A DNA stretch of 64,000 bases from the NCBI GenBank assembly GCA_018364635.1, contig JAGZLR010000001.1, positions 62,001 to 126,000 of the forward strand, given 5' to 3'. Origin of the DNA: Clostridiales bacterium (GTDB lineage: Bacteria > Bacillota > Clostridia > Lachnospirales > Anaerotignaceae). The translations under genes and the position numbers were made by a program. Each line of letters starts with the position of its first letter. The first letter of the stretch is position 1. A model generated the notes under the pieces. The model saw only the letters and a list, made by a program, of their open reading frames with translations. It made no database searches and was not told where the DNA came from. Below, piece by piece: positions 1-8,023 of the stretch.

Positions 1-115
1 AATCAAAGAGGTGCTGCAGGAGGCAGGCTTTGACGAGCGGGTGCGTGGAGAAGCCCTTACCATAGAGGAGTTTGCAAAGCTAAGCGACCTTTTTTATGAC
101 AGAAAAAGGCCATAA
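1..115 (+). CDS. rsmA: 16S rRNA dimethyladenosine transferase, C-terminal fragment
   Basis: Only the last 37 codons are inside the window, read in frame from base 2 to the TAA at 113-115. The end of the protein (ALTIEEFAKLSDLFYD) resembles the C-terminal helix of RsmA/KsgA, which dimethylates two adjacent adenines near the 3' end of 16S rRNA. No catalytic motif is in view, so the call rests on the tail alone. An intrinsic terminator follows 40 bases later. Confidence 0.55.
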   Translation, partial: IKEVLQEAGFDERVRGEALTIEEFAKLSDLFYDRKRP

Positions 116-153
116 AGTTTGTCAGTCCAGGAAGGAAAATGGTAAAAGCGGGG

Positions 154-193
154 CAAGGGGCATAGAGAGAAGGCTATGGACCCCTTGTTTTTT
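154..193 (+). terminator. Rho-independent terminator after rsmA
   Basis: CAAGGGG-CATAG pairs with CTATG-(ga)-CCCCTTG across an 8-base loop and is followed by six T. It closes the upstream transcription unit before the chemotaxis receptor promoter. Confidence 0.85.
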
Positions 194-301
194 GCGTGTC
201 TATAAAAAATTCAAATGGGATAGGGATGAGGTTTCTTGCTTTCAGTTTATGTCAGAAATGAAACAGGCAGTGAAAACTTTGAAGAGTCTCTCTTCAGCAT
301 A

Positions 302-329
302 CTTAATTTTTGCTGTACTTAGCCGATAT
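302..329 (+). promoter_or_regulatory. Sigma-28 (SigD/FliA) type promoter
   Basis: CTTAA at 302-306, a 15-base spacer and GCCGATAT at 322-329 closely match the motility sigma-factor consensus (CTAAA-N15-GCCGATAA). It lies about 100 bases upstream of a chemotaxis receptor, the expected class of target. The transcribed leader contains a perfect 7-bp hairpin (CAGAGGA / TCCTCTG, about 351-385). Confidence 0.65.
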
Positions 330-428
330 AAACAATAAATGCATATTTATGCAGAGGAAGACGATAAGAGAGATTACAGTCCTCTGACTCATTTTATTTT
401 CTAAAGATTAAGAAAGGAAGTAAGAATC

Positions 429-2246
429 ATGAAGAAAATTTTCCATCGACAGACACTTTATCGTCAGATGATGGGGGGCTACATACGAGTTATTTTATTT
501 ACCTGCATTTTGGGATTGATTATTTTTGTCCTGCAGGGGGCGCTGTACTGGAATTATCAAATGGTCAACAAAGAGGAAGAAAATAGATTACAGATTCAGC
601 AGAGTATTGTGGCTCACTACGGCTGGATTATGCAGCTGAATGACAGTCTTCAAAACGGGACGGAGTTTGAGGGGAGCCTAGACCCTACCTCCTGTTCTTT
701 TGGCCGGTGGGTGAAACAAAATCTGGACAGTGTCCAAGATGACCCAACAGCGACTTCCCTCGTGGAACAAATTGATATTCCTCATACGGAAATGCATACA
801 GCTGCTGCGGAGGTTCTGCAAGTGAGACAGACAGATCCCAAAAGGGCTATGGAGTAGTTTTTGCAAGAGGTGAGGCCATATACAGATCAGGTGATTCAAA
901 GATTAGGAAACTTAGATGACTATTACACAGAGCAGGCAGACAGTGCAAATGGAGCGTTTCGGGCGCTTCTGATTGTTACTTTACTCCTTGTTGTTCTTTT
1001 TACAGGGGGAATTGCCGTCTATTCTGTATGGTACGCAAATCGCTTGGCAAACCGTATTTCTAAGCCTGTGGTACATATGGCTCAATGGGCCAATCGTTTG
1101 GCAAAAGGCATGATAGAGTCAGAAAATAAGGAAGAGTTTCGTCGTATGGAGCAGGAGAATCAGGACAGCGAGGTTGGAGATATGATGGAGGCGTTTCAAA
1201 AGATGGCCGATCATATTCAACAGAATGTACAAGTGCTTCAGCGGGTGGCAAATGGTGATATGACTGCCTTTGTCCATATCTGTTCCAAAGATGATGTGCT
1301 TGGAAAGAGCCTCTACCATTTGGTACAGTCCAATGATGCTGTTTTTAATGAGATTATACAGGTGTCACGCACTGTAGCTACCAGCTCCAACCAAGTTGCT
1401 GATGTCAGCCATTTATTGGCAGAGGGCGCTGCTGAGCAGTCTGATGCCATTCAACAATTATCGGATGTGATTGAGGAGGCTGGAGATTTAATTCAGCGCA
1501 ATGACGATCAGGCGCAGCAGGCCAAACAGATTGCGGATAAAATGAAAGAGGATACAGAGGTCAGCAACCAGCATATGAAAAGGTTGGTGGAGAGCGTTAT
1601 GCGGATTCATGAGGCGTCTCAGCGCATCTCTGCTGTGGTGAAATCCATTGACGATATTGCCTTTGAGACTAATATTTTATCCCTCAACGCCTCCATTGAG
1701 GCTGCTAGAGCAGGCAGTGCAGGCAAGGGATTTGCTGTAGTGGCGGATGAGGTGCGTGCGTTGGCATTAAAGAGCAAAGAGGCAGCGCAGGAGAGTAAGG
1801 CTCTCATTCAAAGCAACATCGATGAGACAGAACAGGGAAGTGCGATTGCATCAGAATCAGCGAAGATCTTTGATGCAATTAATGAAGAAATTCATCAGAT
1901 TGTGGAGATTGTGGGACGGGTATCTGCTTTATCCGAGGAACAAATGGCGGGGATTTCTACGATTACTGACAAAATCCGTCAGATCTCTAAGGCTACGACT
2001 GGAAACGCAGCAATTAGCGAGCAGTCCAGTGCGGCCAGCCATGAGATGAGCAAGCAGGCTGAAATTTTGCAGCAAAGTATGACACGGTTTCATCTGCGCA
2101 AGCGGACCCATGGCCAAGCATTCATACCGCTGGAGAAACAGGATGACCCAGCATTTATGAAGGCAGCCAATGAGGCATACCAGTATGCGCAAACATCTGG
2201 ACAGGTTGGACAAAAACCGTATATCGATCCAGAAACTGTGTTGTAA
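429..2246 (+). pseudogene. Methyl-accepting chemotaxis protein interrupted by in-frame TAG
   Basis: Two open frames, 429-857 and 858-2246, are in the same phase and are separated only by the TAG at 855-857. Together they give one 605-codon receptor. The order is a transmembrane helix near residues 18-40, an extracytoplasmic domain, a second transmembrane segment near 179-200, HAMP, and a signalling domain with the conserved tip (NILSLNASIEAARAG...GKGFAVVADEVRALA). The outer domain carries AHYGW, CSFGRW and PHTEMH, a His/Cys/His,His pattern like the zinc-binding CZB domain. The break falls in that domain. TAG is an ordinary stop elsewhere here (the CDF transporter gene ends in TAG), so a recent inactivating mutation or a sequence error is likelier than recoding. 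The downstream part could initiate at TTG 861 but has no good ribosome site. Confidence 0.8.
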
Positions 2247-2276
2247 AGGAATGCTTTTTTAGAGTTTTGTGGTGGA

Positions 2277-2308
2277 AAAGAGTGCATCAAAAGATGCGCT
2301 CTTTTTTT
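2277..2308 (+). terminator. Terminator after the chemotaxis receptor
   Basis: AAGAGTGCATC and GATGCGCTCTT form a stem with an AAAA loop, followed by a T run. Confidence 0.88.
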
Positions 2309-2428
2309 GTTTGACGGAAAAAGATAGATGCCTTACATTTTCTTTGGGGGAAGAAAATAAATTTGTAGGCTTATTTTTCTTCCTACCGCATATATTTCTA
2401 ACAAAAGATGAAAGCGGGAGGAATGGGA

Positions 2429-3619
2429 ATGTACAACAGAAGATATTTCAGGCAGTATGTAATGTTAAAGGGCAGCACGCAGTTTTTTTCCCAAGGTTCA
2501 AAGTTAGCGGGAAATGCAGTGATAGAGATTAAAAATGGCAAGGGAAGGATTAGTGTTGAGGCGCAGGGGCTTAGAATGCCATCGAAGCTGCGTGTATTTT
2601 TTATGTTCCCTGACGGGGAAGTGGAACTTGGCGCATTGACAGAAAACGGTCAGGGAAGAGGAATCTTAAAACAGGAGTTTTGGCCGGACAAAATAGGAGA
2701 GGGATGGAAGATAGAGGGGTTAGAGGGGATTGCCGCCTACGACAGGGAAAGCCTTGTCTTTTCTGGAAGTGTCAAGGAACACTTTCATCCGCGAAAGCTT
2801 CATCAGGCTGAGGTTTTGACAGTAGAGTCAGAAGAACCCCCTTCACCGGCTTTGGAGGAAATCAAGATGGAGAAGCCAAAGGAGGAAGTCGTGGAAAAGA
2901 TGGAAGATCAAAAAGAGGAGACGGCGCCAAAAGAGCCGATAAAGGAACAAAAAGAGGAGACGACGCCGAAAGAGCCGATAGAGGAACAAAAGGAGGAGAC
3001 AGCGCCAAAAGAGGAGGATCGGAACAAGATACTGGAAGAAGCGCTGTTGACTGCGGCTTCCTCCGGCAATATGCATGATACCTTTCGGCGGATTGCAAGT
3101 CAGTTTAGAAAAGAGATGGATATGCTGCAGGCGGCTGGGATTTTGACGCCGGAGGAAGCCGCCAGGGTGATGGGAGAAGAGACGAAAGGGCAGGAAGAAA
3201 AGCCATCCAGCCCGCCGGCGGCAGTTTGTTTCCAGGAAGAAAAGAGAGAGAATAAGGCGCAAACGTCAAAGGGGAAAAAGGGCCATGACCCCATTGAGGA
3301 TATTTTTGCAGACCATGAGCATCTGTTTCCTTTTCCTACCGCTCAGGGGGAATGGGTGAGCATTACACCGCGGGAGATTGCCCTTCTTCCGGTAAAAAGC
3401 TGTCGGATGATTTCGTCGTCTTTTGTTTCAGCAGGGTTTCACAAGTACCGCCATCTGATTTTAGGCCGACAGGAAGGGAAACTATATTTGGGAGTGCCGG
3501 ACCGCTTTTTTGTGGATCAGGCCATAAACAGGGTGCAGGCAGGCTACCGCAAATTTCTAAACTGCGAGGAAGGGGAGACAAAGGACGGCTGCTGCGGGTA
3601 TTGGATGATGAATCTTTGA
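2429..3619 (+). CDS. Uncharacterised acidic repeat protein
   Basis: Not a family I can name. The ATG at 2429 is preferred because GGGAGG at 2416-2421 sits 7 bases upstream; in-frame ATGs at 2408 and 2423 lack that spacing. The product is 396 residues with no signal peptide or membrane segment. An N-terminal globular part of about 125 residues is followed by a low-complexity linker rich in Glu, Lys and Pro, containing a 13-residue repeat (EEQKEETAPKEPI type, about three copies), then a helical stretch. The last 110 residues form a second globular part (DPIEDIF, LGRQEGKLYLGVPDRFF, CCGYWMMNL). The two end domains joined by a charged linker suggest a scaffold or spore/envelope-associated role, but nothing shows this directly. 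It is a single-gene unit ahead of trmB. Confidence 0.75.
   Translation: MYNRRYFRQYVMLKGSTQFFSQGSKLAGNAVIEIKNGKGRISVEAQGLRMPSKLRVFFMFPDGEVELGALTENGQGRGILKQEFWPDKIGEGWKIEGLEGIAAYDRESLVFSGSVKEHFHPRKLHQAEVLTVESEEPPSPALEEIKMEKPKEEVVEKMEDQKEETAPKEPIKEQKEETTPKEPIEEQKEETAPKEEDRNKILEEALLTAASSGNMHDTFRRIASQFRKEMDMLQAAGILTPEEAARVMGEETKGQEEKPSSPPAAVCFQEEKRENKAQTSKGKKGHDPIEDIFADHEHLFPFPTAQGEWVSITPREIALLPVKSCRMISSSFVSAGFHKYRHLILGRQEGKLYLGVPDRFFVDQAINRVQAGYRKFLNCEEGETKDGCCGYWMMNL
2906..3015 (+). repeat. In-frame 39-bp tandem repeat
   Basis: Nearly three copies of a 39-base unit encode the EQKEET[AT]PKEPI repeats of the surrounding protein. The copies differ at only a few bases, so the number could vary between strains by slippage. 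Confidence 0.75.
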
Positions 3620-3627
3620 AAAATTGG

Positions 3628-3657
3628 TTGTATTTCTCCTCCCCTTTGTAGTATGAT
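3628..3657 (+). promoter_or_regulatory. Sigma-A-type promoter for trmB
   Basis: TTGTAT (3628-3633), an 18-base spacer and TATGAT (3652-3657) lie 31 bases ahead of the trmB start. Confidence 0.5.
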
Positions 3658-3687
3658 AATAAAAAAACAGAGGAAAAGGAGAAGTTT

Positions 3688-4353
3688 ATGAGAATCAGAA
3701 AAAAGCCATGGGCACAGGAGGAATTAAACAATAACCCTCATATTATACATACGCCGGAAACATATAAGGGCAAATGGGCAGAGTATTTTGGAAATGACAG
3801 GCCGATTTATGTGGAAATTGGCTGCGGCAAAGGCCGGTTTATTGCGCAGAACGCGGCCTTATATCCAGAGATCAACTTCATCGGTGTGGAACGGCAGTCC
3901 AATGTCCTTGCCATTGCCGCGCGAAAACTGACGGAGCAAGAGAAAAACATTGCCCTTGTGCGGGCGGATGTGGAGACGCTGGAGGAGATTTTTGCACCGG
4001 AGGAGATCAAACGGCTTTATATCAACTTCTGCGATCCATGGCCGAAAAAACGTTGGGCAAAGCGCAGATTGACCTATCACGGCTTTTTGGAGCTATATAA
4101 ACGGCTTTTTGGACCAAAAGGCGAAATCTTTTTTAAGACGGATAACAGAGGGCTGTTTGAGTTTTCTCTCAATGAGTTTTGCGGAAACGATTGGAAGTTA
4201 TCCAATATTACTTTGGATCTCCATCAGAGCGGGTATGAGGGAAATGTGATGACAGAATATGAGGAGAAGTTCTCCTCTCAGGGAATGCCAATTTACCGGT
4301 TGGAGGCAAGATTTTCTAGGGAAGAAAAAAGTCCTGATGAAAGGACTTTTTGA
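3688..4353 (+). CDS. trmB: tRNA (guanine-N7)-methyltransferase
   Basis: Makes m7G46 in the tRNA variable loop using S-adenosylmethionine. Family hallmarks are the glycine-rich SAM motif (VEIGCGKGRFI), the acidic NFIGVER, and the active-site block NFCDPWPKKRWAKRRL near residues 112-127, followed by FFKTDNRGLFEF. The ATG follows GGAAAAGGAGAAG. The protein is 221 residues. The expected end, near MPIYRLEARF, is extended by about ten residues (SREEKSPDERTF) encoded by a hairpin-plus-T-run sequence that looks like the gene's own terminator. A second copy of that hairpin lies exactly 200 bases downstream, which suggests a duplication or insertion at the 3' end. Confidence 0.95.
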   Translation: MRIRKKPWAQEELNNNPHIIHTPETYKGKWAEYFGNDRPIYVEIGCGKGRFIAQNAALYPEINFIGVERQSNVLAIAARKLTEQEKNIALVRADVETLEEIFAPEEIKRLYINFCDPWPKKRWAKRRLTYHGFLELYKRLFGPKGEIFFKTDNRGLFEFSLNEFCGNDWKLSNITLDLHQSGYEGNVMTEYEEKFSSQGMPIYRLEARFSREEKSPDERTF

Positions 4354-4554
4354 GGGTGTCGAAATTTGGATTTCGATGAGTGAAGACAGAGGAAGAAACA
4401 GGAAGAAACAGACGGGTTCTATCGGCAAAAACGCCTCGAAACCCGCTGTTTTCTTCGGTAGAAGTGCGGGTTCCACTGGGGAAACTGCTTTGTTTAAAAA
4501 CCAAAATCAGTTTTTCTACAGTCTGAAAAAGTCCTGATGCAAGGACTTTTTTTT
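4326..4554 (+). repeat. 200-bp offset direct repeat of a terminator hairpin
   Basis: The sequence AAAAAGTCCTGATG(A/C)AAGGACTTTTT occurs at 4326-4351 and 4526-4551 with one mismatch. The first copy lies inside the trmB 3' end. The second is an effective terminator between trmB and the convergent protease gene. The roughly 175 bases between them contain a tandem GGAAGAAACA repeat and a possible hairpin (CGGGTT...AACCCG, about 4412-4446), and no gene. Confidence 0.7.
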
Positions 4555-4556
4555 AT
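4526..4556. terminator. Bidirectional terminator, trmB / protease
   Basis: AAGTCC and GGACTT pair across a TGATGCAA loop, with an A run before and eight T after. The T run touches the TAA of the minus-strand protease gene, so it can serve both converging genes. Confidence 0.75.
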
Positions 4557-5836
4557 GGCAGATGAACCCAAACAGGGGCGCTTAATGGAGATAAGATACC
4601 GCCGTTACTGGAAGCAATTTTATAGTAGGCAGTTTGGCTGCCTGTCATGCCAAAGCAGTGAGGAAAGCCCCAATACCACATGTTTTTTCCGTTGGATGGG
4701 TTGAGGACTGGTTTGTAGGGGCCGTCGATGGTTTGGCTTGTATATAAAAGATAGTAATCGGCGTCATAAACAGCATTCCAGGTCAGGTAGGCAGTGTTAT
4801 TTTGATAGGTAACAGTAAGTCCGGTAGGGGTAATGCTGCTGGCAGAATTTCCAAAAGCGCTAAGTGGCTCCAGCGCATAGGTTTGGCCTGAAAGGCTAGC
4901 GCTTATGGCAGGAATCTTTTTTAAGTCGTTGACAGGGATTCCATAGGTTTGGCCTGTTTCGCTGTAGGAGGAAAGAATGCCGATCACCTCCCCTGCGCTG
5001 TTAAAAAGGGGACCGCCGCTGCTGCCATGGTCGATGGTTACGGTTGTGGCGATGGCAGTGGAATTTTTTCCAATGACAACACCTGTGGAAACTTGGTTTA
5101 GACTGCCGTTTGGACAGCTGACGGCTGTCACGACATCTCCGTTTTTTACAGTGTCGGAGTTGCCGATAACTGCTGGATGGTAGATGCCGTTAATTTTAAT
5201 GGCTGCAAGGTCGCGGCTGCGGTCATATCCCACAAGGAATACCGGCCCTGTATAGGTGGTCCCGTCGTGGAAAGTGACAGTTAAGCGGGAGGCGTTTTCC
5301 AGCACATGGCTGTTTGTCACAATGACGCCGTCGGTGGTGAGAAGAAAGCCGCTTCCCTGGATATTTCCGGTTTGGATCATGACGGCGCTTTCCTTCCATG
5401 GGTGCGATTGTTGGGGACCGGTCAAAGCGGCGGTATGGGTGCTTTCAGACCAATCAATCGTCAGCCCTGCAGCTTCGGCGAGAAACCGGAGGGGAACCAT
5501 AGCGCTGCCAAAAGAGAGATAAGGGGGCGTATCCAAGATGACTGTGGTCTCGTCAATCCAGGCATAAGGGTTTTCGATTTGAAGGGTGAGAAGGGTTCCA
5601 TTTTTTTTACCGTAAATATATTGGCCCTCTTCCTCCCAACTGACTTGGTAGCCCAACTGTTCCAAGGCAGTGCGCATAGGAACCATCACATGGCCGTTGA
5701 CAAGTTCCGGCGGTGTGTCAAAAGAAATTTTGGCGCCATTATAGGTGACGGTGATATTGGCGGCGAAGGAAACAGTAGAAAAAATGAGGAAAAGAACTAT
5801 ACATATGGGAACAAAGCAAAGCTTTCGCAGCTTCAT
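4553..5836 (-). CDS. Secreted trypsin-like (HtrA-type) serine protease with copper-amine-oxidase-like N domain
   Basis: An exported protein of 427 residues. The ATG at 5836 is used because AAAGGA lies 10 bases before it; an upstream GTG at 5845 is too close to that site. A signal peptide (MKLRKLCFVPICIVLFLIF, then AA) leads into two copper-amine-oxidase N-like modules (VPMRTALEQLGYQVSW and VPLRFLAEAAGLTIDW), which in Firmicutes are cell-wall-associated. The protease domain shows the full triad: His in VTNSHVL, Asp in SRDLAAI and Ser in HGSSGGPL. The last 90 residues (LTVTYQNNTAYLTWNAVYDADYYLLY) look fibronectin-III-like. There is no PDZ domain, unlike true HtrA. It is probably an extracellular quality-control or processing protease; the substrate is unknown. 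Confidence 0.88.
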   Translation of the reverse strand: MKLRKLCFVPICIVLFLIFSTVSFAANITVTYNGAKISFDTPPELVNGHVMVPMRTALEQLGYQVSWEEEGQYIYGKKNGTLLTLQIENPYAWIDETTVILDTPPYLSFGSAMVPLRFLAEAAGLTIDWSESTHTAALTGPQQSHPWKESAVMIQTGNIQGSGFLLTTDGVIVTNSHVLENASRLTVTFHDGTTYTGPVFLVGYDRSRDLAAIKINGIYHPAVIGNSDTVKNGDVVTAVSCPNGSLNQVSTGVVIGKNSTAIATTVTIDHGSSGGPLFNSAGEVIGILSSYSETGQTYGIPVNDLKKIPAISASLSGQTYALEPLSAFGNSASSITPTGLTVTYQNNTAYLTWNAVYDADYYLLYTSQTIDGPYKPVLNPSNGKNMWYWGFPHCFGMTGSQTAYYKIASSNGGILSPLSAPVWVHLP

Positions 5837-5948
5837 ATAAGGCACATCCTTTCTCTTTGGATACGTTTATTATAGAATCCTTTGGGGAAAAGATAAAGAG
5901 CTAGAGCATTAATTTTTTTTCATTGACGGCAGGGAAATAAAGTTGCTC

Positions 5949-5976
5949 TTGACTTTTCTTGCCATAGTCCTATAAT
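5949..5976 (+). promoter_or_regulatory. Sigma-A-type promoter for the CDF transporter
   Basis: TTGACT at 5949-5954, a 16-base spacer and TATAAT at 5971-5976, 36 bases before the start codon. Confidence 0.65.
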
Positions 5977-6012
5977 GAGTAAACACAGAACAGAGAGGGA
6001 GAAGCTGGTAGT

Positions 6013-6912
6013 ATGGACGAATTAAAGAAAAATGTTGTGACAGAAGAAAATCGGCTGGCGGTATCCAATCGAGTGGGAGCGATTTCCGTAGCGCTCAATT
6101 GTCTGTTAGCCGCAGTGAAAATTTTTGCCGGCATTGTAGCTCACAGTCATGCTATGATTGCAGACGGCGTACACACCATCTCCGATGTGGTCTCCACAGC
6201 GGCAGTGATGATTGGTATGGTGTTTTCTACCAAACCTGACGATAAAGATCACCCCTATGGTCATGAGAAGATTGAGGCAGAGGTGGGAAAGCTTCTGTCC
6301 ATGGCGTTGATGGCTACAGGGATTGGCGTTGGTTGGGCGTCAGTGAACACAATAATCAATGGAAGCTATACAAAACCTGGAGTGCTGGCGGCCATCGCGG
6401 CAGTACTTTCCATTATCGTGAAGGAATGGATGTATCACTATACCGTTCGTGCTGCAAAAAAAATCAACAGCCCTGCCATGAAAGCGGATGCCTGGCACCA
6501 TCGCTCTGATGCCCTCAGTTCCATCGGTACGCTGGTGGGAATTACAGGGGCTATGTTAGGGCTTCCGATTTTGGACCCGTTGGCAGGACTGATTGTGTGC
6601 GTTATGATTATGAAAGTATCCTTCAGCATTTATGTACAGTCCCTCAATCAGCTGATTGACAAGGCGGCAGATGACGCCTATGTGGCATCCATCCGTAAGG
6701 TTATTGAAGGAATCGACGGGGTGGAGGCCATTGACGATATCAAGACAAGAATGCATGGGGCGAAATATTTTGTGGATGTAGAGATTGGGGTGGACAGCGA
6801 CATTACGGTGCGGCAAGGCCATGACATTGCGCAAAAGGTCCATGACGCCATTGAGGAAAAGGTAGACAGTGTGAAGCACTGCATGGTCCATGTCAATCCG
6901 GTGGACAAATAG
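6013..6912 (+). CDS. Cation diffusion facilitator family transporter
   Basis: A 299-residue membrane protein that exports divalent metal ions (Zn, Mn, Fe or Co) in exchange for protons. The N-terminal two thirds are transmembrane helices carrying the metal-site motifs: MIADGVHTISD on helix 2 and WHHRSDALSS on helix 5. The last 85 residues form the cytoplasmic regulatory domain (GVEAIDDIKTRMHGAKYFVDVEIGVDSDITVRQGHDIAQKV). ATG 6013 follows AGAGGGAGAAG. It is a monocistronic unit between its own promoter and a strong terminator. The metal cannot be assigned from sequence. Confidence 0.92.
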   Translation: MDELKKNVVTEENRLAVSNRVGAISVALNCLLAAVKIFAGIVAHSHAMIADGVHTISDVVSTAAVMIGMVFSTKPDDKDHPYGHEKIEAEVGKLLSMALMATGIGVGWASVNTIINGSYTKPGVLAAIAAVLSIIVKEWMYHYTVRAAKKINSPAMKADAWHHRSDALSSIGTLVGITGAMLGLPILDPLAGLIVCVMIMKVSFSIYVQSLNQLIDKAADDAYVASIRKVIEGIDGVEAIDDIKTRMHGAKYFVDVEIGVDSDITVRQGHDIAQKVHDAIEEKVDSVKHCMVHVNPVDK

Positions 6913-6925
6913 AAAAGAAAGAGAC

Positions 6926-6965
6926 CAGTGGACGGAGGAGAATCCTTTTGTCCGCTGTTTTTTTT
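6926..6965 (+). terminator. Terminator after the CDF transporter
   Basis: CAGTGGAC pairs with GTCCGCTG (one G-T), with an inner GGA/TCC, followed by eight T. Confidence 0.85.
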
Positions 6966-6979
6966 GCGGTATATTTTTC

Positions 6980-7008
6980 TTGTATTTTGCAAATTCATAT
7001 GTTATAAT
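6980..7008 (+). promoter_or_regulatory. Sigma-A promoter of cysK
   Basis: TTGTAT (6980-6985), a 17-base spacer and TATAAT (7003-7008). A candidate operator, ATACC-N9-GGTAT at 7015-7033, spans the expected start of transcription. Confidence 0.7.
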
Positions 7009-7081
7009 CCAAATCATACCAAACAACTAGGTATTTACAGTCACAGGTTTTTTGCTTTATTTTGAGAAAGAAGGGATTTTT

Positions 7082-8008
7082 TTGAAGATAGCTAACAATT
7101 TGACAGAACTAATCGGCAACACCCCTTTGGTGCGCTTGACAAATTATAGAAAAAAATATAATTTAAAAGGGGAGATTGTAGTTAAAATAGAAGCCTTTAA
7201 TCCGTTGGGCTCTGTGAAGGATCGGGCAGCATTGTCTATGATTACAGAGGCAGAAAACAGCGGCCAACTGAAAGAGGGCGGCATGATTATTGAGCCTACC
7301 AGTGGAAACACAGGCATTGGTCTTGCCTATATTTCGGCAATCCGCGGGTATCGTCTGGTGCTTACTATGCCGGAAACAATGAGCATCGAACGGCGGAAGC
7401 TATTAAAAATGCTGGGGGCAGAGATTGTTTTGACCCCGGGAAAAGAGGGAATGAAAGGTGCCATTGATGCGGCAAAACGCTTGCAGGAGGAAAATCCAGG
7501 AAGTTTCATTCCAAACCAGTTTGAAAATCCGGCGAATCCGGCCATTCACCGGCAAACGACAGCAGAGGAAATTTGGCGGGATACTGACGGAAGGGTAGAT
7601 TATTTTGTTGCCGGTGTGGGAAGCGGCGGAACCATCGCAGGCACCCTAAGCCGGTTAAAGGAATATAATAAAGAGATTCGCGGGGTTGCGGTGGAGCCTG
7701 CGTTAAGCCCTGTTTTAAGCGGCGGGAAGGCAGGGCCTCATGGAATTCAGGGCATTGGCGCTGGGTTTATTCCAAAGACGCTGGATGTGTCCTTGTTGGA
7801 CGAGATCATAACAGTGACAAACGAGGAAAGTTACGAGGCTGCCCGCCAAGTGGCAAAGACCGATGGCATATTGGTAGGCATCAGTGCCGGCGCGGCCATT
7901 GCGGCGGCTACAAAAATTGCCCTGCGGGAGGAAGCGAAAGACAAGCGGATTGTGGCTTTGCTTGCCGACACCGGGGAACGTTATCTCTCCACACCGTTAT
8001 TTGATTAA
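7082..8008 (+). CDS. cysK: Cysteine synthase (O-acetylserine sulfhydrylase)
   Basis: A PLP enzyme that makes cysteine from O-acetylserine and sulfide. It has the PLP-lysine motif NPLGSVKDRAA, the substrate loop EPTSGNTGIGLA, the phosphate-binding GVGSGGTIAG and the late VGISAGAA. I place the start at TTG 7082 (KIANNLTELIGNTPLVRL), five bases after AAGGGA; that gives 308 residues, normal for CysK, and removes a non-conserved ten-residue extension. Together with the T-box-controlled cysE-cysS further on, this covers the last two steps of cysteine synthesis. A putative operator at the promoter implies sulfur-responsive repression. Confidence 0.93.
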   Translation: MKIANNLTELIGNTPLVRLTNYRKKYNLKGEIVVKIEAFNPLGSVKDRAALSMITEAENSGQLKEGGMIIEPTSGNTGIGLAYISAIRGYRLVLTMPETMSIERRKLLKMLGAEIVLTPGKEGMKGAIDAAKRLQEENPGSFIPNQFENPANPAIHRQTTAEEIWRDTDGRVDYFVAGVGSGGTIAGTLSRLKEYNKEIRGVAVEPALSPVLSGGKAGPHGIQGIGAGFIPKTLDVSLLDEIITVTNEESYEAARQVAKTDGILVGISAGAAIAAATKIALREEAKDKRIVALLADTGERYLSTPLFD

Positions 8009-8023
8009 GGAGTTGAACTGCAA

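Noticed and set aside
96..338. 80-codon plus-strand frame after rsmA
   Set aside because: It overlaps the rsmA end and reads through a strong terminator and the sigma-28 promoter; the composition is not protein-like.
330..428. Cyclic-di-GMP riboswitch in the receptor leader
   Set aside because: The conserved GEMM core sequences are not present; only a simple 7-bp hairpin is.
855..857. Recoding of TAG as pyrrolysine in the chemotaxis receptor
   Set aside because: TAG terminates other genes here normally (for example the CDF transporter), no Pyl gene is seen, and receptors are not known Pyl proteins.
2843..3262. 139-codon minus-strand frame
   Set aside because: It is the antisense shadow of the Glu/Lys repeat region (Phe/Leu-rich by base composition) with no ribosome site.
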